Shown here: positions 33,701 through 46,587 of the stretch, piece by piece
Numbering within the stretch: the first letter of the stretch is position 1
How the letters are laid out: each line of letters opens with the position of its first letter
From: Diphasiastrum complanatum
Taxonomy: Eukaryota; Streptophyta; Lycopodiopsida; Lycopodiales; Lycopodiaceae
DNA length: 64,000 nt
Assembly (NCBI GenBank): GCA_029204225.1
Contig: CM055095.1
Location: forward strand, 11,687,506-11,751,505
Reading direction: 5' to 3'
Notes under the pieces: model-generated
Databases searched by the model: none
Seen by the model: the letters and a program-made list of their open reading frames with translations, nothing else
Told to the model about the DNA's origin: nothing
Translations under genes and position numbers: made by a program

Positions 33701-34154
33701 TTCATTTGTTAAGCTAAGATCATTAGTTGGCTAAAAACTTTATAGGCATGAGGCTGTTCTGCTGTTTGGAGGAGATCGTGAGACGCTGCTATCGTTGTCA
33801 AGTTAGTTTTCATAGTACTGGAAGTGAGCTGAAATCCAACATTCGACTATCTGGGAATGGCCTCGGTTACTTTTGCAAAAAAGCCAAGGAAGCCGAAGAA
33901 TGCGAAAAAGCTGAAGAATGCGAAGAAGCCGAAAAATCGAAAAAGATGAAGAATAGGCTTCGACATTGAAGTTTGTCAATTCGCTGATGACGTTGAAACT
34001 GTGTGGATTGCCTTGAGAAGATGTCGATGTCGATGACTTTGATGATGTGGAAGTCGAAGACTTTGATGTCTATGGAGTTTGATGTTAGGACGTCGATGAC
34101 TTTGATGTCGATGACATGGACTTTGACGAAGTTGCTCCTGCTTCTTATCATCAT
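33701..34154. repeat. LTR-like tail with two simple minisatellites
   Basis: Follows the copia E Pol end, so it may hold its 3' LTR. At 33878-33955 units like GAAGAATGCGAAAAAGC repeat. At 34020-34135 units like GTCGATGACTTTGAT repeat about six times. These translate into artificial Lys/Glu or Ile/Asp-rich peptides and are not genes. Confidence 0.6.
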
Positions 34155-34403
34155 CTCTCCATAGTAATGCCTTAGAAATTTTTTGACTTTATTTGTTGTC
34201 TACAGGCCTTACTGAAGGTCACACGTGGGCTGGATCTTTACTATGATATTATTTATGATTGCTCTTGCTTGATGTGTGTAGAATTGCCAATCTAGATATT
34301 GATTTTTGATGTTTAGTTTGGATTCAGTAGTTAATCAATCAATTAATCCCTCTTGTGAGTCTTAATAGGATCAAGTAAGGTCCAAATTTTGTTCTTTGAC
34401 AGT

Positions 34404-35840
34404 TCAATCAAATATATGTGGTCCAATACAAACTCTATCATTGCTTGATGCAAAGTATTTCATTACCTTCATTGACAAATATTCAAGAAGAACATATGTA
34501 TATTTCATTAAGCAGAAGTCGAAGGCTTTCAAAATCTTTTGACAATTCAAGGAGCATGCAGAATTGAAAACTAGCAAAAGAATCAAAGCATTGAGGTCAA
34601 AGAACGAGGGAGAATACATCTCAATTGAATTCAAGAAATATTGTCTCAACAAGGGCATTGAGCAATAGTTTATCACCTCCTGTGTGCCTCAGTCAAAGGG
34701 ACTGTTGAGAAAAAGAATCAAACCTTAGTTGAAGCGGTTAAGTGTATGTTTGATCATGTGACACTTCTAAAATTCTTTTGGCTTGAAGCTATTTCCACTG
34801 CAACATCCAAAATAGATGTTCGACTAAATACCTCTCAAACAAAACACCTTATGAAGTTTGGACAAGCTCCTTACCATCACTATCAAATTTACGCATGTTT
34901 GGATGTATCGCTTACGTGTACGTTCCTCAGGATATAAGGAAGAAGCTCGACTTCCACAGTATTAAATCTATCTTCATTGGTTGGACTAGTTTAGATAAAG
35001 CTTATAAGCTATATGATCCTATCGAATCAAAGATATTCACCAATCTAAATATCATCTTTAACGAAGATCAGTTTGTCAATCTCAAAGGAAAGGGTAAAGC
35101 TCATATAGTCGAATTGTTAGACACTTTCGAAGTGTCAAACATTTATGTTTTTGACTCGACTAATCCTATCAAAGGTTCAAGCTCATCTACACACGACGGA
35201 AAACTTATTAACAATGAATCAAAAGAAGAAGTTGCACATCAATTGCAACAAAACAATCAAGGAAATGATCAACCTCGCTTATCTCTCAGAAGATTGTCCA
35301 CCTACAAGGTATATTGAAGAATCTACAGCTTATCTTATTCGAGAGTTGACTACTGTCGAAGAAGCACTTAGTCAGCCCGATTCCGATATATGGAGGGAAG
35401 CCATGGATAGAGAGTATTCATCTCTCATCAAAAACTAGACTTGGACTATTGTCCAATTGCCTATCAGCAAAAATGTAGTTGATTGTAAATGGATATTCAA
35501 AATCAAATTAAGGCAAATGGAAGCATTGATCAATGAAAAGCTCAACTTCTTGCAAGAGGATTTTCATAGATACAGAATGACGACTATACTAAGACTTTCA
35601 GTCCGATAGTTAAACATTTTTCAATTAGCCTTCTACTGTCATATGCTACTGCAGCCAATCTGGAGATACATCAGATGGATGTCCAAATAGCTTATCTGAA
35701 TGGAGTTATTGAAAAAGATATCTACATGATACAACCCTAAGGTAACATTACCGAAAACAAAAATAATCATGTATGTAAACTCCATAAAGCAGTTTATGGC
35801 TTGAAGCAATCTCCTAAAGCATTAGAGGAATTATGAATCC
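34404..35840 (+). pseudogene. Copia F integrase and reverse transcriptase
   Basis: Plus-strand translation gives an integrase core with stops (YFITFIDKYSRRTYVYFIKQ, then ALRSKNEGEYIS and PQSKG) and its C-terminal part (RMFGCIAYVYVPQDIRKKLD, then SIFIGWTSLDKAYKLYDP). RT fingers follow (EALSQPDSDIWREAMDREYS). Palm starts near 35570 (NDDYTKTFSPIVKH-like, then MDVQIAYLNGVIEKDIYM) and stops after YGLKQSPKA at about 35822. There the LTR of copia G begins. Multiple stops and at least three frameshifts mean an old copy. Confidence 0.85.
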
Positions 35841-36451
35841 AAAAACCTAAAAGAAATTCCACATAGATTGACAAAGTTTATTAATGTAAATTACCAAAAT
35901 AAATTCAGTTTTTGCTAGAATGCTTTTTCATTTTTGCTCGCACTATTTTCGATGCTTAACCATTTTATGTAAATTATCATTTGTAGTTCATTAAAAATAG
36001 TATAGTTTTTAACCGTAGATCTAATTCAGACGAAAATTATACCGTTGGAAAGTGCACGAGAGCTTTCCAATGGTTCCATACATGACCTACTTCCAAGCGA
36101 CTGTTCAAAAGTGTCAAGGATCTTACTGGCAGTATAGTTAGCTAATTTGCAAGCAATCTAACATCAATCAGATAAGCAGTAAAGAGAGATCACACGCCAA
36201 CCCAAGAGAACACTTCTGAACTGTATAAACAAAATACATTGAAAGGTACATATACATAGTCTAATTTTTGTGGGGTACCGCTGGATGGCAGTTCGGTCCC
36301 CGTTACGGGACACGTGTCCCAACTTACACTACGTGTGCCGTTAAACTGACGCTCATGCATACTATAACAAAAGCAGTAAAAAGCTCGAAATCACTATTAA
36401 ACACAAAAAGTCATGAACTGTAAGAGAAACTCGAGCTTACTTATTCTAACA
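35840..36451 (-). repeat. Copia G 3' LTR
   Basis: On the minus strand the LTR starts TGTTAGAATAAGTAAGC at 36451 after a PPT. It interrupts copia F, so it is the younger insertion. The left edge is near 35830. It includes TTGGAAAG...CTTTCCAA inverted words at 36046-36074. Confidence 0.65.
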
Positions 36452-36463
36452 CTCTCCCTTAAG
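36452..36463 (-). other. Copia G polypurine tract
   Basis: Minus-strand CTTAAGGGAGAG directly precedes the TGTTAGAAT LTR start. Confidence 0.75.
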
Positions 36464-36657
36464 CCCTAGTTTATCTTTCTTACAAAGAGCTTTTCTCTAA
36501 AAAACTCAAACTTATTTTCTCATTAGGCGTGTCTATGGTCAAAAGTCCACAAAAAATTTTCTCAATCCACAAGAAAGATTTCATTGTTATCATACCAACA
36601 TTCTCCATTACTTTTAGAAACTAGTGTTGATAGGACATGGTGGGCAGCACACTTTAT

Positions 36658-37043
36658 TCCTCTACCAACCTCTGTTGAGTAGTGGATATCGTAAGAATTT
36701 CCAAAGTCCAACTAGGAGTTCTACCATCTTGAGGTATGACGTCTTCATTAGTTCTAGCAAGGGTTATGTGGTACCTCAAGCTCCCATCCTATGGCTTAAC
36801 TAGTACTGCATACGTCCTCACTAGCTCTACCAAGTCACTAGTCTGTTGGATTCTAATTGGTCCATACCCATGCACAGTATTCATTGGTGCTGCATACCAA
36901 GTGCCATCTTTCCTGAATGCTAGTGTTGGGGGAACATAAGGTAGTGTTGTATTTCGGACGATGTGATCGGTTTTTGCTTCTGGTTTTGGAGCTCTTGGTC
37001 TAACCTTAACCTTTGGCTTCATAGTAAACCTCATATCATACAA
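36658..37043 (-). pseudogene. Unidentified ORF upstream of the copia G 3' LTR, one nonsense codon
   Basis: From Met at 37043 the minus strand is open for 84 codons (MYDMRFTMKPKVKVRPRAPK, later TDHIVRNTTLPYVPPTLAFR). It meets a single TAG near 36789 and continues in frame for about 43 codons (DGSLRYHITLARTNEDVIPQ) to a TAA near 36658. The N-terminus is basic and Pro-rich. I know no family. It could be an accessory gene of copia G (some copia elements carry an ORF between pol and 3' LTR) or the start of gag from the element whose tRNA-Gly-like PBS lies at 37630. About 130 codons in total. Confidence 0.5.
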
Positions 37044-37238
37044 ATGTCATGTGTCTGGCGAGTCAACCAACATAATTGACCAATCAACAAGTTGCAACTA
37101 GCAACGACAACATAATGCTATAATAACTGACAAGGCCCTACGGTGAATATTCTATTTGTGGGATCAGCACACATCACTGTGTGATGCTAACCACTTCAGC
37201 TTGTAGCAACACGATACTGATTTTTAGATTGCACAAAC

Positions 37239-37647
37239 ATGTTAGTTTGGGGCCGACGGTCTAAACTAGAATCGTTCTCAAGACATGCGATTTGAGATAC
37301 ATCAAATTTGTAGACTATTAATCGTATGACTACCCTTCAAGCACTATTCCCTTATCAAGTAGCTCCCGGCAGATGCACCAATGTTAAGCGTCTGGCGGGT
37401 CAAATAACATAAGCAACCCACAAATGGCTAATCTATGTAGTCCACAACCTTACATATAGAGAATCGCCCTTCAAACAATAGCCCATTATCAAATTCCTCC
37501 TGGCAGACGCACCAATGTTAAGCGTCTAGCGGGTCAGAGTTGCTCACTTGACTGACAACCCATTTCTAAAACGTATGCTTTGTAAACCAATCGACATGGA
37601 TAATTACTCTTCCAAGCAATATAATGTTCCTCCCGGCAGACGTACCA
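37239..37647 (-). repeat. Tandem array of tRNA-Gly-like primer-binding segments, about 134-bp period
   Basis: Three units end with CTCCCGGCAGATGCACCA (37363-37380), CTCCTGGCAGACGCACCA (37497-37514) and CTCCCGGCAGACGTACCA (37630-37647). Each is followed by ATGTTA. These 18 bases look like the 3' end of a plant tRNA-Gly including CCA. Upstream of each is an anticodon-arm-like TTCCAAGCAATA or TTCAAGCACTAT. Read on the minus strand they are LTR-end (TAACAT) plus PBS TGGTGCGTCTGCCGGGAG-type sequences. Probably a retroelement PBS region that was tandemly multiplied. Confidence 0.65.
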
Positions 37648-38880
37648 ATGTTAGGGCCATTTTCGACAGGAGATTGGTCCAGCCAAAACGTACTAAAAAA
37701 GTCAAGGGGCACCACTACTGATGGTGGCTATGCCCTACGTGAGTAACGAAGGTCTTACCACATCCAATCATGGGCTCTTCCTCAGTTACCCCGTGCTCCC
37801 CAGCCAATGAGAGTATTCCAGGCTCTCAGAAGTGTGACTGTAAGGAAGGGGTGCTAGTACTTTTGATGCAATGATTCACTAGCTTTCTAGGGTCCTAGTT
37901 CCGTAAAACTTCTGATCACTATTTCGCATTAGGATCTTGCTAATATCTCTTTCCCCATTGAATTCGGCTTACAGTTAGTAAAAATCTTACATGGGCTGGA
38001 AAACGATTTATTGTCTATGAAGTGCTCTTGTGGTGCAAGTTATACGCACCGCTTTGTTTGCTAAGTGGCGGTATTTTCACCGACCGTTGAGTCTAGGTAT
38101 TTCGCTAGACTATATTGATGGCGGGTGTGACTAGTGCGACGCTTTAACCAAGGTAGTGTTTTTCAACCGCAGATGGTGGATGGCCCGCTCTGGTTCACAG
38201 AGGTCGGGTCCAATTAATACGCTTCATAAATGACGAACAAACGATTCCAACTTGACGATTTCCACAACTTATCAATCATGTCGTATGCCAACTAGTTTAT
38301 AGACCGACCAACAACCACATGCAGTTACTATGAAAACCCCAGGCTCCACTACTAGCAATGTATGATCTACTAGTAGGACATTGTTTTAATTTTAAAATGA
38401 AGAAGGGATTCCTTACTAAAAGTACAGTTCAACTCATGAACTGATTGTCTCCTCCCCTCTCACCTAACGAAAAACAATTCCATTATCAATCTAGTTCAAA
38501 TCATTCAAAAATAGCAATTACGGCGTAAATACTGATACCCTAGATGACGCATGGAGTAAAAGGAAAACCTCAATAGGTACTTACCCTATCCGGCCAAAGT
38601 CACAACCGATTTCATCATGTCAAAACAATAGCAAGTATGGAATCTTTGGAGTGCCTACTTCCTGAAACACTTCACACCGACATACTACAGCTTTGGTTCT
38701 AAAAATTTTAGTACAATTCACTACAATGCACAATGGACATTGTCTATGACAGTGTGTTCACTAGTTAGATAATTTGAGTACTGAACTCAAACAAACAAAA
38801 TTTCCATTTCAAGCAAATGATTATGAGTCCATACTAACGAAAAACCAATAAATACGAGGTCAAAGATTTAAACTGTCATA
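37648..38880 (-). repeat. Possible 5' LTR of the tRNA-Gly-primed element
   Basis: Plus-strand TGTTAGGGCC starts right after the third PBS-like unit, as expected for the end of a minus-strand LTR. There is no ORF, and the region is not similar to the other LTRs in the window. The right edge is unknown; copia G Pol begins near 38890. Confidence 0.35.
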
Positions 38881-38889
38881 CCTCAATGT

Positions 38890-40290
38890 CCGTGTAGGTA
38901 GCCGGATGGCAGTACTTAAAGGTTTAGTGAATATATCAACCCTCTGATTCTCTAATGCACTACGTCTATTTCATTATATAACAACTTCTCCATAAAATGA
39001 TACTTGATTTCTATATGCTTTGTGCGTGCATGAAATACAGGATTTTTAGCTAGCTGTATAGTGCTCTGGCTATCACATCTGATCACAGTAGGCTTATTCT
39101 GCGAAATTCCAATGTCTTCTAACATTTTTCTTAGCCAAACTACTTCCTGCGTAGTTGAACATAGTGCTTTGTATTATGCTTCTGTAGTAGAAAGAGCAAT
39201 TGTGTCTTCTTTCTTACTTGACCAAGAAAATACACCATTACCAACATGAAATACATAACCTGTGGTAGATCTCTTGTCATCAATACATCCTACCCAATCT
39301 GAATCAACAAAGCCCTGTAAAATTGGTAAAGTATGCTGTCTCTCATACAACAATCCATGGGTTAACGTGCCCTTCACATAACAAAGAATTCTCTTTGATG
39401 CTTTCTAGTGAATCTCTCTAGGAGTAGCCATGAATTGACTTACAACACTTACAACATAACTTACGTCAGGACGAATAGTTGTGAGATAAATCAGCGAACC
39501 AACTAATTGACAGAATAAACTAGCATCAACTAGTGCACTCTCATCCTAGTTAGATAGTTTCTTGCCAACCTCCACAGGTGTGGATACTGGCTTGCTATCG
39601 CACATTTTAAAACGCTTCAAAATCTCATTCATGTACTTTGTTTGTGTTAGTGCGATACTACTGCAACCTTGCCATACATCCACTCCCAAACAGTAGTGCA
39701 TCAAGCCAAGATCATTCATAGCAAAACTAGAAAATAAGTCTTTCTTGATTGCACCAATCAAATTATCATCATTTCCTGTGATTATGAGGTTTTCACATAC
39801 AACATAATCAGTGTGATACTAGAGTCACGAGGAAAGTAGTAAAGATTGAAATCTGAAGAAGTGTCTATCAAACTTCTAGATAGGAGATGCTCATCAAAGT
39901 GGCTATACCAAGCACGTGGTGCTTGCTTCAATCCATACAAGGCTTTCTTCAGCTTGCACACTTTGTCTTCCATGCCATGTATCACAAAGCCACTAGGTTG
40001 CTCCATGTACACTTCTTCTTCAAACTTACCATTCAAGAATGCAGACTTTATGTCCATCTGATGTAGATTCCATCCATATAGTGCCGCCAAAGCAATCACC
40101 ATGCGAAGTGTATTCCACTTGGCCACAGGAGCAAAGGTCTCTTCGTAGTCAATGCCCTTACTTTACGCATAGCCCTTCACTACAAGCCTTGCTTTGTGTT
40201 TTGCAATAGTTCCATCGGCATTGTACTTTGTCCTATATACCCACTTTTTGCCAATGGGTCTTTTGCCCTTTGCAAGATTTACCTAAAACC
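38890..40290 (-). pseudogene. Copia G reverse transcriptase and RNase H
   Basis: The minus strand in order reads RT fingers (about 40290-40130, KKWVYRTKYNADGTIAKHKA then VVKGYA), palm (39782-40126, LHQMDIKSAFLNGKFEEEVY and KALYGLKQAPRAWYSHFDEH) and thumb (39546-39761, SSFAMNDLGLMHYCLGVDVW). RNase H follows (39174-39377, FVDSDWVGCIDDKRSTTGYV and TIALSTTEA). A C-terminal KHIEIKYHFMEKLLYNE lies near 38970. The YVDD box is degraded to YVKTS. About 2.4 kb of extra DNA separates Pol from the PPT at 36452. Confidence 0.9.
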
Positions 40291-40299
40291 TGTCAGGTT

Positions 40300-40600
40300 C
40301 CTTCCTCTCTCTTGTGGAATTCCGCAACTCTCCCTCCTGTGTATGCTTGACTGTGCGATTGATAGCTACATGTTGTTGGTGTGATTCCTCCTTCCTTTGT
40401 GATAGATTGATCCATAGCTTGGGGGCTAGATCCGTAAGATCTAGGTTTGGTTGGGTCGGTTTGTTCACCATCCGATGCCCTTTTGTTGTTTGTTTGCAAC
40501 TTGCTTAGTTTTGAATCCTTAGTTGAGAGACTATTGAGACAACTCCAGAAAAAATTCAAGGGTTCAAATTGGCATCCTAATTTCATAATCTAAATTACAG
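40300..40600. other. Junction region upstream of copia G RT
   Basis: Minus-strand frames here (40293-40586) are rich in Ser, Gln and Lys. They fit the variable integrase-RT linker of copia, but no motif confirms it. No integrase core is found to the right. Confidence 0.4.
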
Positions 40601-40644
40601 TGAGTCCCTTAGTTTCCATGCACCTTGGAATTTGAGTAGAAAGG

Positions 40645-41430
40645 TTGTCTAGTCCAGATTTTGTCCCTTTTTCGGATGAGAATTACAATACTATTAGCAA
40701 TGCTATGAATATTATTAAGCGTACTTTCACTAGTAATGTACCAGAATACCTACTTGGGAAAGAAGAATTACTTTTTTTACTATGTACCTTTAAAGCACAT
40801 AAAAATTCTTTCAGATCGATTACCAATGCACATGAGTGTTACTTTTCTAAGGTGGCCACATTTCTTACAGGAGTTCTTGGTATTCTAACTCCGCTCCTCG
40901 TGGAGGGTGCAGGCCTTAAGACAAATACAATATACCGGAGTATCCTAAATCACGGTGGATACCAACCTATTCTGGCAATGCAGCTCATCCATTGGATTCT
41001 ACTTTAATGCGCCAAATAAAATCACCTCTATGTTGTCCACCGACATCTCCAAATGTTATGAAAATATCCCACTCCATGGCCTAGATGGTTTAAAGGTCAT
41101 AATACGTAGAATGATTGCTTATTCGTTCAAGTACTATAAGAATGATAGTCTGGCTTATAAATGGAAACCAAACTTGGGTGAATTTAAATGGAAATGATTA
41201 AGCAAACTTGCTAAGAAATGGACATGCATTAATAAGATACAACTCTCTGCCAATGGAATGATGCACTAACTGATAACTGCGTAGTTAGACTAGGGAATAA
41301 GACTTGGAGGCACGTTTGTGGGATTCCCATGGGGTTTGTCTGTTCTCATGCTTGGTGTAACTGTTGTTTGTCGTTTTATAAATTATAGTTTATGAAGAGA
41401 CTTGCCAAACTTGGTAAAATGGATTATCTA
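40645..41430 (+). pseudogene. Fragment of a non-LTR or Penelope-like reverse transcriptase
   Basis: Frame 40645-41007 has TFKAHKNSFRSITNAHECYF, resembling the 'K-hK-p--R-IvN' fingers motif. Frame 40955-41197 has LSTDISKCYENIPLHGLDGL, an RT motif A with the catalytic Asp. A shifted frame from about 41320 reads GFP then MGFVCSHAWCNCCLSFYK, corresponding to the 'GIPMG...N' motif B. The fragment ends at 41430, before the expected DD box, where an LTR piece begins. It is clearly not copia or gypsy. The motif set recalls Penelope-like or algal/plant RVT proteins. Two frameshifts and several stops show decay. Confidence 0.55.
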
Positions 41431-41434
41431 TGAG

Positions 41435-41620
41435 CTCTTAAGCATTAGGGGAGTTTTGAGCTCCAAAAGGACCTTATAAGAATTCGTGCAAAGATCCCTT
41501 TGTATTATTAAAATATTATAACACTATTTTCAACTAATACCTTTGACTTGCCATAACTTTTTAATCGTTGTCAGAAGTATGTCATGTAAGATATCATTGG
41601 AAAGCGCTTTCCAACACTCT
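41435..41620 (-). repeat. LTR fragment homologous to 12080-12270 (inverted)
   Basis: Text such as GGGGAGTTTTGAGCTCC, the K-box-like AAGATATCATTGGAAAGC and 'TAACACTATTTTCAACTAAT' mirrors the copia I LTR in reverse. It carries a perfect 18-bp palindrome at 41597-41614. Confidence 0.75.
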
Positions 41621-41904
41621 GGTATTTCTACGTTTGGATAGAAGTGATCTACTCTCTTCTTCATGATAAGATTCTCCATAATAACAACATCTTGACATAT
41701 ATGTGCCAATGAAGTGTAGGATGTAAACTTCTTCGTGCCAGACTTGATGTTGTCTAGTAATCCAATATAGAAGTTCTGCATTATGGTCTTTGGACTCAAT
41801 AGATCAACATCTTTTGCCAGATCGAACATTCGCCTGGTGTATTGTTGAAATGTCTCATCAAAAAACATATGAAATGCAGCCAATCTCACAAACTCAATAG
41901 TCAT
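41621..41904 (-). pseudogene. Retrotransposon Gag-like fragment
   Basis: The minus-strand frame starting at Met 41904 reads MTIEFVRLAAFHMFFDETFQ then QYTRRMFDLAKDVDLLSPKT. This is Gag-like helical sequence, similar in style to copia or gypsy capsid with a F-x-x-x-F-x-x-Y pattern. It runs into the LTR fragment at 41620. Too short to assign to a superfamily. Confidence 0.4.
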
Positions 41905-43525
<1,621 letters not shown>

Positions 43526-43633
43526 TGCTATGCGATGAGACAAATATGTGGCGCACTTCGGCAATGGCACCACTATTGTGTCATCTTTGTAACATAGAGG
43601 TTTGTTGTGGCAACCTCACCTTCACCTACATAG

Positions 43634-43776
<143 letters not shown>

Positions 43777-43888
43777 TCCAAGTAGCAAGAGGTTTGGGAG
43801 GGTCGAGCACCTACCCCAAACTATGCAGTCACTACCTAGAGAGAGGAGAGAAGAGAGAGGGAGAGTGCCTAGGTTGAGAGAGGCTTTG

Positions 43889-45660
<1,772 letters not shown>

Positions 45661-45739
45661 TTTGATTAAATATCTGTACCCCATGGTACTTGGCTGATCT
45701 TCTTGGTTGTTCGTGGAGCACGACTGATTTCGTGTCGTG

Positions 45740-46457
45740 TCATGTCGTATCGTCTTTTGTCAAAAATTCAAGATTGAAAGCTAGCAAAGCTTTGGCACTA
45801 AAAACATTTTGTTTCTTCAGCTCCCTCTCAAAGCATGATAGCTTTATGACTCCAAGTCTGCTCCTCTGTTTCTCGAACAGACCTTTGTCTATGGCCTTTG
45901 TGAAAATGTCAGCAACCATGTCTTTTGTTCCAATGAAGGTGGTTTGTAGCATCTTCTTCCCAATCATATCCCTTATCAAGTGGTACTTGACTGCAATGTG
46001 TTTCGTCCTTAAGTGAAACACAGGGTCTTTCGTTAGATTATTGCAGATGTATTGTCCATCTGTAAAATCAAAGGTTCATCACTCATTTCGCCCAATTCGT
46101 CAAGGAATTCTTTGAGCCAAATCATTTTGTTGGCCATCTTTGTTGCTGCAACATACTCGGCTTCATAGGATGACTGAGCCACAATGGTCTGCTTTTTGCT
46201 GACCTAGAGAATTGCTGCTCCTGATGTGATGGTGCATCCTCCTGAGACACTTTTGCAGTTGTCCTTGAGTGAAACACAGGGTCTTTCGTTAGATGTATTG
46301 CAGATGTATTGTCCATCTGCAAACCCAAAGGTTCATCCCTCATTTCGCCCAATTCGTCAAGGAATTCTTTGAGCCAAATTATTTTGTTGGCCATCTTTGT
46401 TGTTGCAACATACTTGGCTTTGTAGGATGATTGAGCCACAATGGTCTGCTTCTTGCT
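45740..46457 (-). pseudogene. Copia RNase H and Pol C-terminus with a local tandem duplication
   Basis: Frame 45740-46021 reads KHIAVKYHLIRDMIGKKMLQ and then ADIFTKAIDKGLFEKQRSRL, the standard end of copia Pol. Frame 46122-46439 gives the RNase H ending (MAQSSYKAKYVATTKMANKI, then LQMDNTSAIHL). A segment of about 190 bp (46012-46205) is repeated at 46267-46457 with small differences, duplicating the RNase H part. The rest of Pol is absent, replaced by the CACTA element. Confidence 0.85.
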
Positions 46458-46585
46458 GTATAGTCTATTGAATGCAATCTATTGATTGAAAATGTATCTA
46501 TTGATGTATTCAATGCAATGTATAGTCTATTTAATACACATCTATGCAATGCAAATGTATCCATTGATGAATTCAATGCAATGTA
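46458..46585. repeat. Short imperfect direct repeats before the CACTA fragment
   Basis: Words such as TCTATTGAT, AATGCAATGTAT and ATTCAATGCAATG recur in 130 bp. This may be a subterminal repeat region of the CACTA element or slippage. No CACTA terminal inverted repeat is visible. Confidence 0.45.
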
Positions 46586-46587
46586 TC

